Below are positions 47,527-59,367 of a stretch of DNA of 64,000 bases, one piece after another. Source of the DNA: Isoetes taiwanensis (lineage: Eukaryota > Streptophyta > Lycopodiopsida > Isoetales > Isoetaceae); contig JAJEKV010000221.1 of assembly GCA_021234155.1 (NCBI GenBank), positions 184,001-248,000 of the forward strand, given 5' to 3'. The notes beneath the pieces are model-generated. The model did not search any database. It was not told where the DNA came from and was given only the letters and a program-made list of their open reading frames with translations. Each line of letters opens with the position of its first letter. Position 1 is the stretch's first letter. Made by a program: the position numbers and the translations under genes.

Positions 47527-48133
47527 GCAGAATCATGCCAGCCTTTAAAACAGAGCTCTGGATCACCGCTTTTTCTTACTCTGTCTCCTTCGACACCTGC
47601 AGAAGCTTTTTCGCTTAATACCCCCTTTTCTGATTCCGACAAAGTAGAGCTTGCACATAAAAAGGCAGGGGATTTTGTCCGGCGGAGACGGCCGACGACG
47701 GAGCACGGTTCCGCCATAGCCAGTAGCTGCGATGACGGAGCACGGTTCCGCCATAGCCAGTTGCACAACCTCTCGAAAGAACAGGGTCCAAATTTTGAAT
47801 TTTTACTGGATATTCCACTGTACGGTATCAATTCTAGAAGTGATTCCGTCGCGTAGAATAAAAGAGGGTGATTCCCTCCGGCAGTATTTTGTGGATGTGA
47901 TTCTGCCGGAAGGTATAAAGTGGACGGCCAAGATGGACTCTGCCGACAGACGGCTAGGATCGATCAGAACGTACCTGAGGTACGGATAACGGGGCCTCCG
48001 GAACGGATCCCGTTCCCGGAGGGTCTGTGATTCCACGGGAGAGTAGTCACCGCGATGGAATCACCAAAACTAGGATAAAGCTATTTTCACCCCGTTTTCA
48101 CAGTGTGATTTTCCAAGTGTCATATGAGTGAGA

Positions 48134-48290
48134 TAGGTAGGTAGGTAGGTAGGCAGATAAGTAGGTAGATAAGAGCTTTTATGCACACGGAGACAATCAA
48201 GCGCCCAAACCAAACAACGAAACTGGGTACCATCACAGAACAAACAACAAATATTGGCAGAAGGCTCAAAGGCTCGAACTTAAGTTGAAC
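48134..48290 (-). mobile_element. LINE 3' end with CTAC-type tail
   Basis: GTAGGTAGGTAGGTAGG followed by imperfect units (48138-48172) is next to GCTTTTATGCACACGGAGACAA. The complement of this is a variant of the LINE terminus (TCTCCGTG...ATAAAAG). It is heavily truncated and lies just outside the 43743-48094 element. Confidence 0.5.
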
Positions 48291-48627
48291 AAGGTGTTTC
48301 TTTACTGTAAGTTTGCACTATCCTTATTTTTTTTTTGGATCATTGGATCCATGCATAGTTCCATGAATATGCCAAATGAAGGGCCGTGGAATTTACACAT
48401 CAGCCCCACGTATAAGTCTGCGCACCCCATACGCCTATTATACCTATCTACACATATATAATTCAGTTTCCTATTTTGATTTCTGTTTTTGTCGCACAGA
48501 ATATTTCTGCGCCGCAATCCAATTCGCCCTTTTGGTGCCACATTTTATTGCTTCGCCATTTTTTGTCGTCCGATAGTGGCGGTGGAAGAACCTACATCGC
48601 CCTATCGCCGGATTTGGGGAAGCCTCA

Positions 48628-48694
48628 ATGGCAGAGAGAACCATCAATGGCAAGGATTTCGGATGCAACCTTCGAATGCAAACTCTGAAATTTG
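48628..48694 (+). CDS. Candidate first exon of an unknown gene
   Basis: ATG in good context (CTCAATGGC) opens MAERTINGKDFGCNLRMQTL, followed by KF and a consensus donor G|GTAAGC at 48694-48695. The preceding 100 bp is comparatively GC-rich, like a 5' UTR. No second exon is found downstream. The protein is not recognised. Confidence 0.3.
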
Positions 48695-48699
48695 GTAAG

Positions 48700-51620
48700 C
48701 AATGAATTAGTTTGCTTTCAAGCTGCGAACTCGAATCTTGGATAGTGCTACAAATCTCATGCTTTTTGTCAAGAAAATTCTGATAGCTAGATAAACCATA
48801 TTCAAATCTGGCATTCCTTGCAACCTAGTGAAAACCTCTTTCAAAATGGCTCCTTTTTGCTCGGCTGCCATAGCCAAGCTAGATTTGAGATTTTAGACAT
48901 GACCCCTGCATCTGTATCTTCCCCACTGAATAGATTGTAGCTCTGACAAGCTATGCCGAAGACTGGGCATAACAGAGACACTGTTGCATTTTTTTTTGTG
49001 CAACAGAGGTTAAATCGGGCCGATTTTTTTTCACCAAGAGCAGAAATGGGCAGCACCCATGAATATTTATTCAATCTTTTGCCTAATCATGGTGGAAGGC
49101 CCCGAAATCTAACGCTATTAGGCTGATTCCTTATCACTACGGCGTCCAAACGAGCCGATTTTACGGTTTTACAGACTCAATCTAAACCATTTATACACGC
49201 AAGAAGCATGCATTTTTTGGAAAACCAACTACCCAACTGCTCCAAATCAATGACTCAATTGCATCCAATGCAAAGAACACCTCAAATTCGATCCTTTTTT
49301 AAATCGAGTTAAATGAACGGATCACAGATTCAAGCTTTTCCCAATAGCCCACACACTGAAGAAACAGAAGAAGCGCCCAGAAGCAGAAAACAATGCGAGT
49401 ACTTTCTTCTGGAAAATGCTCAATTTTTAACACCGACCCATGATGCGTAAGAGAAGAAAGGGGTCTTTTCTTCACTTAGAATGATAAAAAGTATTCTTAC
49501 GAGCCCACATTCCACTATTAGTTGGCTTGGTCTAATCCAACTCTGTTACAGGTCTGAGACAAAAGGAGAAAAACAATATTCCAGTGATCTATCGCCGCAT
49601 TCTTTGTTCCAAGCTTGGGATGGATCAAAAAGCTATGGATAATCCGGCTTTCAAGTAGACTGTAATCCGGTTTGGTGGATAGATCCCGGCTTAGGTAGGA
49701 TTCACATGAGCCCAAAATTTTGCAGCAGTGGCCAAGGTGGGCGTGACAAACGCCATCTAAAAATACAGTATAAAAGGTCATCAAGAAACCTTAGAGATGC
49801 AAAAGCACATGAAGATACTACCCCTCTAGTTTCTATCTAATTTCTTCAATTCTACAACCAACGCATATGTGGGTTCGACTCACATAGAAGATTGAGCAAC
49901 CACAGAAGATTGGGGCCCTTCAAGACTAGTTTAAGAGACGGCTGCCCATGGCATTGTTACAGCAAAATAAATAATAATAAACGAATAAAGGCCTTTTCTC
50001 TTAGTAGTGGTCTCTATCTATCTAAAGAATCAGGGTAAAGGGTAAAACCGTTGCCTAAAATGTTGCCATTACAAAGACAGATATTGGATGGAACCTATTC
50101 CATTGCCACCGTCCACCATCGTGGCTTCCCCCGCACCACTATAACCACACAATTATTGCTGCTTCTTAATGAGTCTATGCAATCTTTGCAAACAAAATAA
50201 TTGGAAAAAAAAAATGAGTTATAATTGATTCAAGGGAAAGCATTCAAGTGAAGGTGAATGTTTACATCAACAACGTTGCTACATAAATTAAGAGCTTCAT
50301 TTTAAGTTGGCTAAAGCACTCCAAGGACAACCCTTACTTTGTTAGTACCCTATTTTAATACTCACATACGCATCTCGAAATGCAGATTCTTTAATACTTT
50401 AATTTAGTACTCACCTAAGGATTCACATAAGCATCTTGAAATGCAGATTCTTTAATACTTTAATTTAATACTCACCTAAGCATTTTAAGCATCTCAAATA
50501 ACTCTTTTTTGCCATATGGACCAAAACAAATTCTATAAAAGAATTCTTTGTCATACTCACCCACCTCTATACACATGGGGTCACGGAAGAAAAATGTTCG
50601 CGGCGACGCCGCGATAAATTTCTTGTATACATACATGGTATACTTCAATCTATACACATAAAAAATGCATGAACACCATTGCATTCACAAAAGAGAGATA
50701 AGAACAAAGGAGAGTGAAGAACAAATTAGAAGAACTTAGAGTGAAGAGGTGGCATTTACTGAGAACGTGACATAGCACAAAGAGCACTGCAATTTCAGCA
50801 GAAAGTACATGCTTGAACAACGAAACTCAGCAATCTAGATTCCCAAATTTGGTCGAAGGAGAACTGCAACACAGGAGACAGTCCTAGCTTATCTCCACCC
50901 GAACAAGATCCTACATACTAATCTTGTTTGAGGTCCTAGCTTATCTTGTAGAGTCATGTCTATCCATCGTCAGCAACAATCCCTGGAAACCATAGCCATA
51001 GCTGGAAACCGAGTAGCCATAGCTAGAAACCGAGTATGCATCCAAACCCCAGGAAGCCAAGCTTTATGCAAAAATCGGCCACAATTCCAGACCCTATCTA
51101 TGCCTACTGCTTTACCTATCTATCTTTGCCTACTGGTTTACGCCGCTCAAGCGAGGCAGAAGCTGCCTCCTCACTGACTTTGCCCTGCGCATCACCAAGC
51201 AGATCTCCTACAAGTAGCCTGTAGCTGCCCTACAAAACTGAAACAACGGCCTCTGTGTACGACTTCTGTGTTACCCTGCGCCTGCATCGCCTCATCTGGC
51301 CTAGCACATCTCCCCCAGCACATAGGGGCGAGGATCAACTGCCCACCATGCTCGGACGACAGCTGCCACGAATTTGCAAAATTACCTAAGGTCTAAAAAA
51401 ATTCTAACAAAACCCTAACCCCTATTTTCCGCCAAACCATTAAGAAAATCATAATAAGAGATAATTTGCCAACCTTATGTTTAAAATATATGTCGCTACC
51501 AGGGCTTCTATTTCAGAGGCCATTGATTAAAAAGATAGTGGACATTGTATGTTTCACTTTTTCTGCCCTCTTCCATAATGAGAGGGGGGAGGAGATTTCA
51601 TTGAATCTCAAACCTATATC
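48700..51620. other. Long stretch without a supported gene
   Basis: One tandem duplication is visible: ATGCAGATTCTTTAATACTT at about 50380 and 50441, period near 60 bp, within TACTCACCTAAG repeats. A box-B-like GGGTTCGACTCAC lies at 49871. Otherwise no coding or element signature is recognised. Confidence 0.4.
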
Positions 51621-51623
51621 ATA

Positions 51624-51652
51624 CTAGTAACGAATGCCCGGCGTTGCCGAGC
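51624..51652 (-). mobile_element. Helitron-type 3' terminus (minus strand)
   Basis: The complement reads a hairpin GCTCGGCAACGCCGGGC, a short spacer and CTAG, then T. This is the Helitron 3' end arrangement (stem-loop about 10 nt before CTRR, insertion next to T). The element would extend to the right of 51624. Its 5' TC end was not found. Confidence 0.55.
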
Positions 51653-52681
51653 ATACGTACAAATATAAGTTAATGCGCTTTTGATTGGACTAAATAGGTA
51701 GTGATAGAGGGCATGAACGATTACATCCAAAACTTTAAAAAGAAACCCTCAATTATTATTCTAGATATTGAAATATATGATGATGTTCCAAGTTGAAATT
51801 TATTATATGAAGATGATATTAGATAATACCCGTTATAGAGAGAGTGATAATGCGATATAGATGTCGATGTGGACATGTGACTATTTTGAGAGTGTATTTC
51901 GAATGTATTGAGTTGAAGTCTTGTGATATTTGTGGTTATAAAGAAGAGGCACATATTATGTACTACATCATTTGCAATGGTGTTTTTTGTTATAATTACT
52001 CTTGTATTCTATAGGCAATTTTTCTTGTGTTTCCTTTTTTTTTTTTCTTTGGGTGTTTTATAAGCAAAGGAAGGTCAACGTACACGGGTTCACGTCAAAT
52101 GAAAAGACATCAACTTGAAATAGATGTTTCTTAATGCGGTGCAATCACATAATTTGCGCTTCATCATGGTCGATGGCTTTGGAAGTCCTTTCAAAAGCAA
52201 TGGCTCCATAAATAGTATATGCATACACCGTAGGGAGGAAGAGGGATGTGAGTAAGACTTTTTTCTTAAACATAAAGGTAAAGGGGGCCACATTTCGGCT
52301 TTTTTCAGCCAATTTTAAATCGAGTAATAGTTCTTGTTATGGTCAGTTGATTTCAGGTCACTGATCACTTGATTTTTATACAGAAATATACTTGATCAGA
52401 TAACATAAAAATTACACAGATATTCAATCAAAAACACTGTATTATAGAAGTTCAAGAAACACTGTATTATAGAAATTGAAGAAACAGTAATCAAAAACAA
52501 AGAACTCAAGATCAATCGTAAAATTCCACCGAAAAAAACGACAGAATTGAAGACAAGAACTCATCATGTCTTCTTCTTCCAAGATTCCAGAGCTTCCCCA
52601 ACACAACGACCATCCGCGACACGCTATAAAGACACAATTCGAATCGAGCCATAAACGAGAAGCCACCAAGTACTAATGTTG

Positions 52682-54565
52682 TTATCCTTGATAATTGCAC
52701 ACCTTAAAAGCTTTGGCAGCCTCGTGCCATGCATCAATTGCACTATTCAAGACATTCTCATCAATTGGATCATAAAGCTTCACTTCTTCACCATTCTTCC
52801 CCTTATAGAATGCAGGATCTCCATTTAAGTTGCCTATTGCTGTCACAATTCTAGAACCTGCACTAGCTGCAACAATGTCTCCACAAACTGGTTTGGAAAT
52901 TAGATTAGATTCAACTCGCCAAGACGCCACTATTGGAGGTACTACCCTTAAAAAGGATCTCTCACCGCTAATCAAGAATAACAAAGACTAGATTTCAGCT
53001 TCTCATTCTCAATCTTCCTCCGCTTATCCACATGCGCATTCAAAACATCCTCGATAGTTTCGCCCATCGCCATCATCAAAGAATCGGCTTCCCAATTATG
53101 TCCATGGCAGCATCAACTTGCAAGTCCCTAGACCTATCATACCTAAAAAGAACAACCAAAAATTAACATAAATCTAAAAATAAAAAGAATAAACAAATAA
53201 ATACTTACTCAAATGAAGTAATAGACTCCGGACCAAGAACCTCGTGATCCCAATTTCGAGGAACTCCCGCCAATGACATCCTTGTAACATTAGTAACCCT
53301 TCCGCTTTTGTTCAAATGTCAAGATTAGCAAGCTCCCCATGCATTTCAACCATAGCCTAATAGTCTTCTCACCAACTCGCTCAGATGATACCGCACTCTA
53401 AAAATAGGAACACTAAGTAAAAAAAACTAGAAAAATAAATTATCTAAAGCAAGCAAATACTTACCATTGTCCTCGGCCTTATAATTGGAGTCAAAAATAA
53501 TGATCTCTTACCACTATCCACCTTTCGAGGCAAATGCCTAACATATTGCTTGTAGGTCTTGATAAAATCACTCTCGTAACTCCACACTGGTGGTCTAAAA
53601 TGGCACCGCTCAAACGGTAGAGGTTACCCGATTAGTCTTGCTCAATCTTTCATCATATTTCAGCATTTCACCATTACAATCGGCCTCCAAACTCAGATCT
53701 ATATCTTGAACTTGATGAAGTTCACCACAACCTCTGATTCCAAAACGAGTAACCAGGTAATAGGCAACCCTTTTTTGGCAGTACCCGTGACCATGATAAA
53801 TTGAATTATCAATATCGAAAGTAGCTCTTGCTCTTCAAAGAAAAAGTAATGGTCACGCTTTTTTAGGTTTCATTCCAATTCCAAGACTCCTAGACCTCTT
53901 AACAAATTTGACACAAAAGCAATGATGACTTTTGAAAAACATCGGATTGAAGGATATTAAACTTTGGCTCAAGCAATTCCAGCCTCTCCAACAAAGAGGC
54001 TCCCTGTTTCTTCCCCGACAATTCTTCCTATGGCTCAAACAAGACACTTAAGCTGAAAAAAAACAGTACACTTAAGCTGAAATCTAATGGCTAAACGAAA
54101 ATAAAATAAACAATAGATGAAATTACCTGCCAGCAGGATACAACAGACCGTTTTTCTTCTTTACTTGGAGGATGAAGGGAACAAGCATGTTATTCAAAAC
54201 TCGGTGATCAAGATCCTCAATAGGAATAGAAACATCATGATTAAAGCGTTTTCTCCATGAATCAAATCTTCGCCTTGCCCACTCAGTTAGAGCTAGAGAA
54301 TTATCTTCTCCACCATTGTTAATCATCTTCATTATATCTTCATCCAAAGGTAAGAATTCATCATCCTTCTCTTGTGCAATGGAGAGATTCTATTCCTTCA
54401 AACTCCTGCTGATGCCCATTCAGTACCATAGAATCGATCTTCCCAATCACCTCGTCAACCTCAGCAGGCACAATGTTATCCAGAAGGGAAAGCTCTTGAG
54501 TAAGGTTAAGGCCAAAGCTCGGGACAGAAATTTCAGGTTCATCAACATCTATATCTTCCATGCTC
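52682..54565 (-). pseudogene. Crypton-derived ZMYM/QRICH1/KIAA1958-like tyrosine recombinase gene
   Basis: Exons are bounded by 66-78-bp introns (54126-54053, 53464-53398, 53208-53143). Exon 1 has LTEWARRRFDSWRKRF and VLNNMLVPFILQVKKKNGLL, the SAM-like N-terminal domain of the DUF3504 family. Exon 2 has SRSLGIGMKPKKRDH, then QKRVAYYLVTRFGIRGCGEL with the recombinase Arg-x(n)-Glu-Leu box, then EMLKYDERLSKTNR and RSLFLTPI. Exon 3 has VTRMSLAGVP. Exon 4 opens EYDRSRD, whose Tyr could be the nucleophile, and ends in a Lys-rich helix. A last frame (52984-52682) adds an unknown tail. About five frameshifts or stops mark decay. Called from motif order, not from a search. Confidence 0.6.
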
Positions 54566-55009
54566 ATCTTTACAATAATGAGCATAATATTAGCCAGGAC
54601 AGAAAGGATAAAATGGTAAGCCATTGTGAAGCAATCAAACCTTTAACAAGATCTGGTTGAGGTAAAGGCTAACAGGATAAAGAAGTCTGAAAAAAAAACA
54701 AGCATAGAAATAAGCTAGGCATATTCTTGGACCGATTTGGCATAGAAATAAGCCATGCATGTTCTTGAAACAAAGGATCTAACTGCCTAACACACTCCAC
54801 AAACAAGATCCACGTAAAATGTAGGCACCTAAGTCCATAAAATGCGCTAGAAAAGCAAAGATACTAAATAATCCAAAAAAAAAGGCATGGTTATGATGTT
54901 ACCTGAGAAATCTTTAGGAAATATCCTTCCAAATCTATCAGAAAGCAGTAAACACGGATCTTAGCATCTGTTATTGACACATTAACAGAAAAACTTCGAC
55001 AAAATCTTC

Positions 55010-55260
55010 AAAACCTCGCCTATGGCGACGTCCGAACTCGTAAATCAGCTATGGCGGCCCAAAGACTCAAAAATCCCTAAGAACACAAAGATTGAGCACA
55101 AAATAATGGCGCTTTGCCAAGAAATCGCCTAAATCTCAAACCTCGGCTATGGCGACGTCCGAACTCAAAAATCAGCTATGGTAAGGCCCAAAGACTCAAA
55201 AATCCCCAAGAACACAAAGATTGAGCAAAAGTAATGGCGCCGCTCCAAGAAATCGCTTTA
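55010..55260. repeat. Tandem duplication, 127-bp period
   Basis: TATGGCGACGTCCGAACTC at 55021 recurs at 55148, together with ATCAGCTATGG, CCCAAAGACTCAAAAATCCC and AACACAAAGATTGAGCA. It lies in the 5' region of the recombinase-like gene and includes repeated short CTATGGCG words. It may be a leader or promoter repeat. Confidence 0.85.
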
Positions 55261-55470
55261 TATCAACAGCCTAAAGCATGCAAAAATGCTATGCAAACCC
55301 CAAAACAGTAAGCGCCCATGCCAAACATGACATCGCCATAGCTCTGTCGACGGCTATGGCGACGGAACCATCGCCAGAAAAAAGGAGGTAAGAAAAAAAA
55401 AAAAGGCTTTATAAATGATGCTGACGTGGCATCCAGCTGGCCAAAATGTGGCCCCCTTTACCTTTATGTA

Positions 55471-55547
55471 AGGTAAAGGCCATTTAGGCCACTTTTCTGG
55501 CCGAAAAGGCCTGGCGGCCAGAAAAGTGGCCTAAATGGCCTTTACCT
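55471..55547. repeat. Perfect 33-bp-arm hairpin
   Basis: Arms 55471-55503 and 55515-55547 are exact complements around an 11-bp loop. The arm begins AGGTAAAGGCCATTTAGGCC and continues ACTTTTCTGGCCG. The arm resembles the TIR of the adjacent 3.2-kb element (GGTAAAGG..GGCCAC). CCTTTACCTTTATGTAAGGTAAAGG at the junction forms another palindrome. Confidence 0.9.
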
Positions 55548-56160
55548 ATTACAATAAAGCAAGGAAATCATCGTAAAGTTTATTAAACTACTTGTACTAT
55601 TGAAAGGTTTAAGGTATGCAGTTAATGAGATAAAAATCAACTATTGTTTCGTGTTGAAGCATGTGGCAATATGTGGATGCGGTAAAGTCTTTAGTTATAT
55701 CAATGCACCATTTCTAGTTTTAACATTTAGGAATGAAAATGGAGGGGGGCAATAACATGACATATATACCAATCTCAAGCTTCATTTTAGGGAGATGGGC
55801 AAAGGAATCTCAAGCGTCATTATGAATTACATGGGCAGAGGTTTTGACCAGCTGACAATGTTGGGAACCTTGTTTCTTTTAAGTTACGTATACGTATATC
55901 TGATCACGAGTTTTTGTAGGTTCTGAATATTTATTACATTTCGAAATAGAATTAGCATACAAACGCTAGTCTGGCTTTCTTCATCAAGAAAATAGCCAAA
56001 GTACCACCATATCAATCAATTGCTTTAGATTTTTCCAGTGGGGCCAAATATTACATTATCAAAAACTGTATCACCACTGTACTTGAGCTCACCGTTATTT
56101 CACTTGTAGGCTCAACTCTCTCATGTGCAGTCTTTGGTCTCCTCGAAAGCTCTCCGCTAG
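55548..56160. other. Non-coding spacer
   Basis: AT-rich, with no supported feature. Confidence 0.5.
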
Positions 56161-56162
56161 AT

Positions 56163-57148
56163 CTACCCTGTGGCACCAAAATTTCCAATATGAAAACTTA
56201 CCATGTGAACCAATCTTCTTGGTCTGCCTCGTTTACGAGGAATATCAGCTTGCTCTTCATCACTAACATGTTCACCCCTTGGATTAAAATCTGCATCCTC
56301 AATCTGATCTTCAATGTCGTCAATATCTTGGTCTTCTTCACATGCTTCAAATGAAAACTCGGGCTCATTTGGCTGCATTAGCTTGGGAGATCAACTCAGA
56401 TGGCACTAGAACAGTAACAGGTTGCACCATGCATGGCTCTCCACTCAATTATGTTGCAGAAGCCTTCTCCAAGCAAGTTTCTTCAACTACTACAGAAATT
56501 TGGCCTTTCTTCGAGCAGGTTTCTTCCACTACTACCTGCATTTGGGCTTCAGAAACTATTGCAGGCACTTGTTGAGCAGAATGAGTGGCTGCAAGAAGGG
56601 TATGTTTGGAAGGGCAAAACTGCCTCTCTTCAGCATATAGGAATTTGTGGTGATGAATACTCTCTGGGCTAGTTATTCTTTTCTGAAATTGATTAAAGGA
56701 ATCAGAAAGGGAAGGCCATTCAATGTTCTTACCTTTTGCACAGAAGAGACTACCAATAGGCACATCATCCGGGCCCTCTTCTCCTTCTTCTTCAGATTTT
56801 GTAGCAGGGCATTTAACTTTGACAGTTGGAACAATTTTTGACGGGGTTGCATGGCCTACTTCTTCTTGAATTGATGGCATTTCGGGTTTTGCATGGCCTG
56901 GTTCTTGGTCTGCCACTAAAAATCTCTCTACCTGACCCCAATTTAACCACATTGTATCCTCATCAACTTCGAAAAATGTCTCAAACAACCTTTTCCTACA
57001 GTTATAGGAGATGATCTTGCCCACAAGAATCTGTGAACTTTTCTGTTGCCCACTCTTCTCCAAATTCAAGGGCTGGTACCAGCATCTTTCGACCTACTAA
57101 GCTCTTAAAAAAATTATCTCCAGGTAGCTTCTTGCGTCCCCGTTTCAT
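56163..57148 (-). pseudogene. Decayed AT-hook protein gene
   Basis: The start MKRGRKKLPGDNFFKSLVGR is followed by KMLVPALEFGEEWATEKF. After a frame change near 57019 comes VGKIISYNCRKRLFETFFEV, DEDTMWLNWGQVERFL, an acidic linker, then QPNEPEFSFEACEEDQDIDD and IPRKRGRPRR, an AT-hook. The 'G-K-I-I...D-E-D-T-M-W-L-N-W' stretch resembles a Tudor-like barrel, which is an inference. Two VVVEETC repeats lie before the last part. Frameshifts at about 57019 and 56375 suggest a pseudogene. A GC-rich 5' flank (57150-57390) could be its promoter. It sits between the two Helitron-type ends and may be a captured gene. Confidence 0.45.
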
Positions 57149-57864
57149 TGCGCCCAGATTCAAGCAAAATGGTGGAGGATCGGCCCCAGAAGAAAGGATT
57201 GAACAAGCAAACCTCCGGCGTCCTCCAAATCTCTGTCATCAGAGCTAAACTTAGGGAAGCAACGGATCATTTGGGGCTAACATCCCAGCCGTCCAACCAT
57301 GCCGATGTGGCATCTCCCCCATCCGTCCGATGGAAAGTGAAGCGCCCGGCTTCGTTCGCGCCAAGCCAAATTGGCGAAAAAATTGGTTAAAGTGGATATT
57401 TGACGCCACTTTATGACTAGATTATTTAAGATGAGTTAAAATTGGTTGCGGGCGTGTGTTGAGATAGCTCAAAAAGGGGTTTTTTGCACTTTTTCAAATG
57501 ATTGCCTCTTTTTGTACACGACTCCAAATGCTATGAAAATCAATGATGCTAGAGAGAATCAGGTTGGCAACAAGACTATCTACTTATTTAAATTGTGTCT
57601 TTCCTGCAGTGCTAACGCCGGCGCTTACGCTTTTTCCGGCAAATGTTACGCCGGTTTTTAGGTTTCTGGCCACATTTTCATTTTCGGTCTGAAACATATC
57701 TCTTTCACGTTTTGCGGATAGGGAAAATAATGCCAAAACGTTTCTCTGGTCCGGGCAGCGATGACAAAGGTTTGTTTCCGGCTAGGGTTTCTGTTTGTTG
57801 GAAAAACATGCATCGGGCCTCAGATCATTCCGCCAAGATGATGTCCAGAAACGAAAATCTCGCA

Positions 57865-57900
<36 letters not shown>

Positions 57901-59340
57901 AGCATTTGAGATTTGTGCTTTGGGAAGAGAGGGTTTGTGATTTTAGTAGCTTATCACCTAGCATCTGAGTTTAATCGCTGTTCCTTTGTGTGCCGTTTTC
58001 CTAGCAAGGTCGAGCAGAAAGCTATTCGGCAAAGCATGGCAGGACTCCAGAAACAACATGGCATTTTTCTGAGGTGTATTTTTCCAGCTCAAGTTGCAAA
58101 ATTTCACTGCATATTATAAGCTGTCTACAAAACGGAACCGTATGGAAACCTATCGTACCTGCAAATTATCTTCTAAAGTAGCTCATATCTAACTCGGTTA
58201 GATTATCTAACTCTGTATTTTGAGATAGGATTTACAGGAGCAGATCGCAGGAGCAGATCACAGAGATGCTAATTCAAGGACCTCTAAACCGTTTTCATGG
58301 TTTGAGGGTTTCCATGGCTTAAGGATTTAGTTTTTAGTGTCTCTGCAATGAGGTTTGGTTTTGCTTAAATGTGCCTGTTCAATTCTTTGGATTTATGCAA
58401 AATGGGCTTTGTTGATCTGATCTCTTTTTACAACAGGGCAAATGAAGCATGCATCAGCTCTTTTGCTCCAAAGGCAGAGGTTACCATTGTTTTATTGTCT
58501 TTCAAGCATGGCAATTTTTTTCTCCTGAAATTCATAGTTGTTTGGTTTGAAAGGCCCTTTGGCGCACTGTTGTTGGCACCAACAGAGTTTTGGAGGTGGT
58601 GAGCACATTGAAACAGTACACTTTTGCAAATTTTCAAGTGTTGTTGTTCATTTTTTACTATCCTACTACTTTCTTTCTTGCTTTTTATTTCTTCCAATTG
58701 GCAGCAAACGCATGCCTCCCAGATTGTTAGCACCCAGGTTGTTAGAGCCCAGATAGCAGGCCGGAGCTAGATAGCAGGCCGGAGCTTCATGTAATTTGTC
58801 CCATTAGGGTTGATTCTTGCAAGTTTATTGCCTTTGTCCTCTCTTAACCGTGTGTTTTTACAAGGCACGAAACAATAGGAACGCATTTTCTCTTAAAAGT
58901 ATAGAGTGTTAAGGAGCAAGCAGCTATGTCTGAGACAAGGTAACCAGTTGGTTTATCTTTTGAAATTTAGAAACGTAGTGTAAGCATAAAAGGGACAGAG
59001 CAGAAACGTGGTAATACTTGCTGGAACACCCACTTCAAATATCTGATAGTGAGGGAACAACGTGCATCAGACCCTACCTACATGTGCTAGGCATAGAGCA
59101 AGTATTTGCAGGCCTGCCAAACTCAAGTTTATATTGTAATCTACTTACCTGCAAATGTTACAGCAGATCTTCCCGTCGCAGCCTATTTTTGCTCACTTTC
59201 ATCCTTATCCGTGTGTCACTAATTGATAATATTATGTACTCATAGTGAAGCCAATTTTTGTTCTGTGTAAAATGCTGCCAGTGAGCTCAAATTCAGTCCA
59301 AAAAAACTAGAGGAGATCCAAGAGTCAATTTTCATGCAGC
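57149..59340. other. Stretch without a supported gene
   Basis: It contains a T-run of about 28 at 57868-57896 and a tandem duplication near 58750-58785 (AGATAGCAGGCCGGAGCT twice). Frames of 60-100 codons on both strands have no known motif. Confidence 0.4.
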
Positions 59341-59367
59341 AACTTATGTGGTTGCTTTCTTTTCAGG

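Larger units (their letters stand above)
43743..48094. mobile_element. 4.35-kb DNA transposon with ~100-bp TIRs, hAT-like gene and gene fragments
   Basis: Left TIR 43743-43845 and right TIR about 47990-48094 are roughly 85% identical as reverse complements, starting CGGGTGAAAATAGCTTTA. Both continue through TTTTGGTGATTCC and GTGACTACT. The flanks share TTTTCA (43737-43742 and 48095-48100) as a possible short target duplication. Inside lie an 84-bp tandem array, a PPR fragment, a disrupted hAT-like transposase, and a minus-strand frame with an Ala/Pro-rich product. Long TIRs with subterminal arrays are more like MULEs or foldback elements than typical hATs, so the hAT gene may be passenger or engine. 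Confidence 0.7.
52270..55469 (-). mobile_element. 3.2-kb TIR element enclosing a tyrosine-recombinase-like gene
   Basis: The sequence ACATAAAGGTAAAGGGGGCC plus ACATTT at 52270-52295 is perfectly repeated in inverted orientation at 55444-55469. Between the ends lies one intron-containing minus-strand gene (52682-54565), its AT-rich 3' region and a 5' region with a 127-bp tandem duplication. No clear target duplication is seen. Apart from the gene nothing else is carried. Crypton elements, whose recombinase this gene resembles, are not known for TIRs, so the pairing is notable. Confidence 0.6.

Noticed and set aside
57868-57896. Poly-T run as the tail of a retro-insert
   Set aside because: No flanking direct repeat or element body was recognised on either side.
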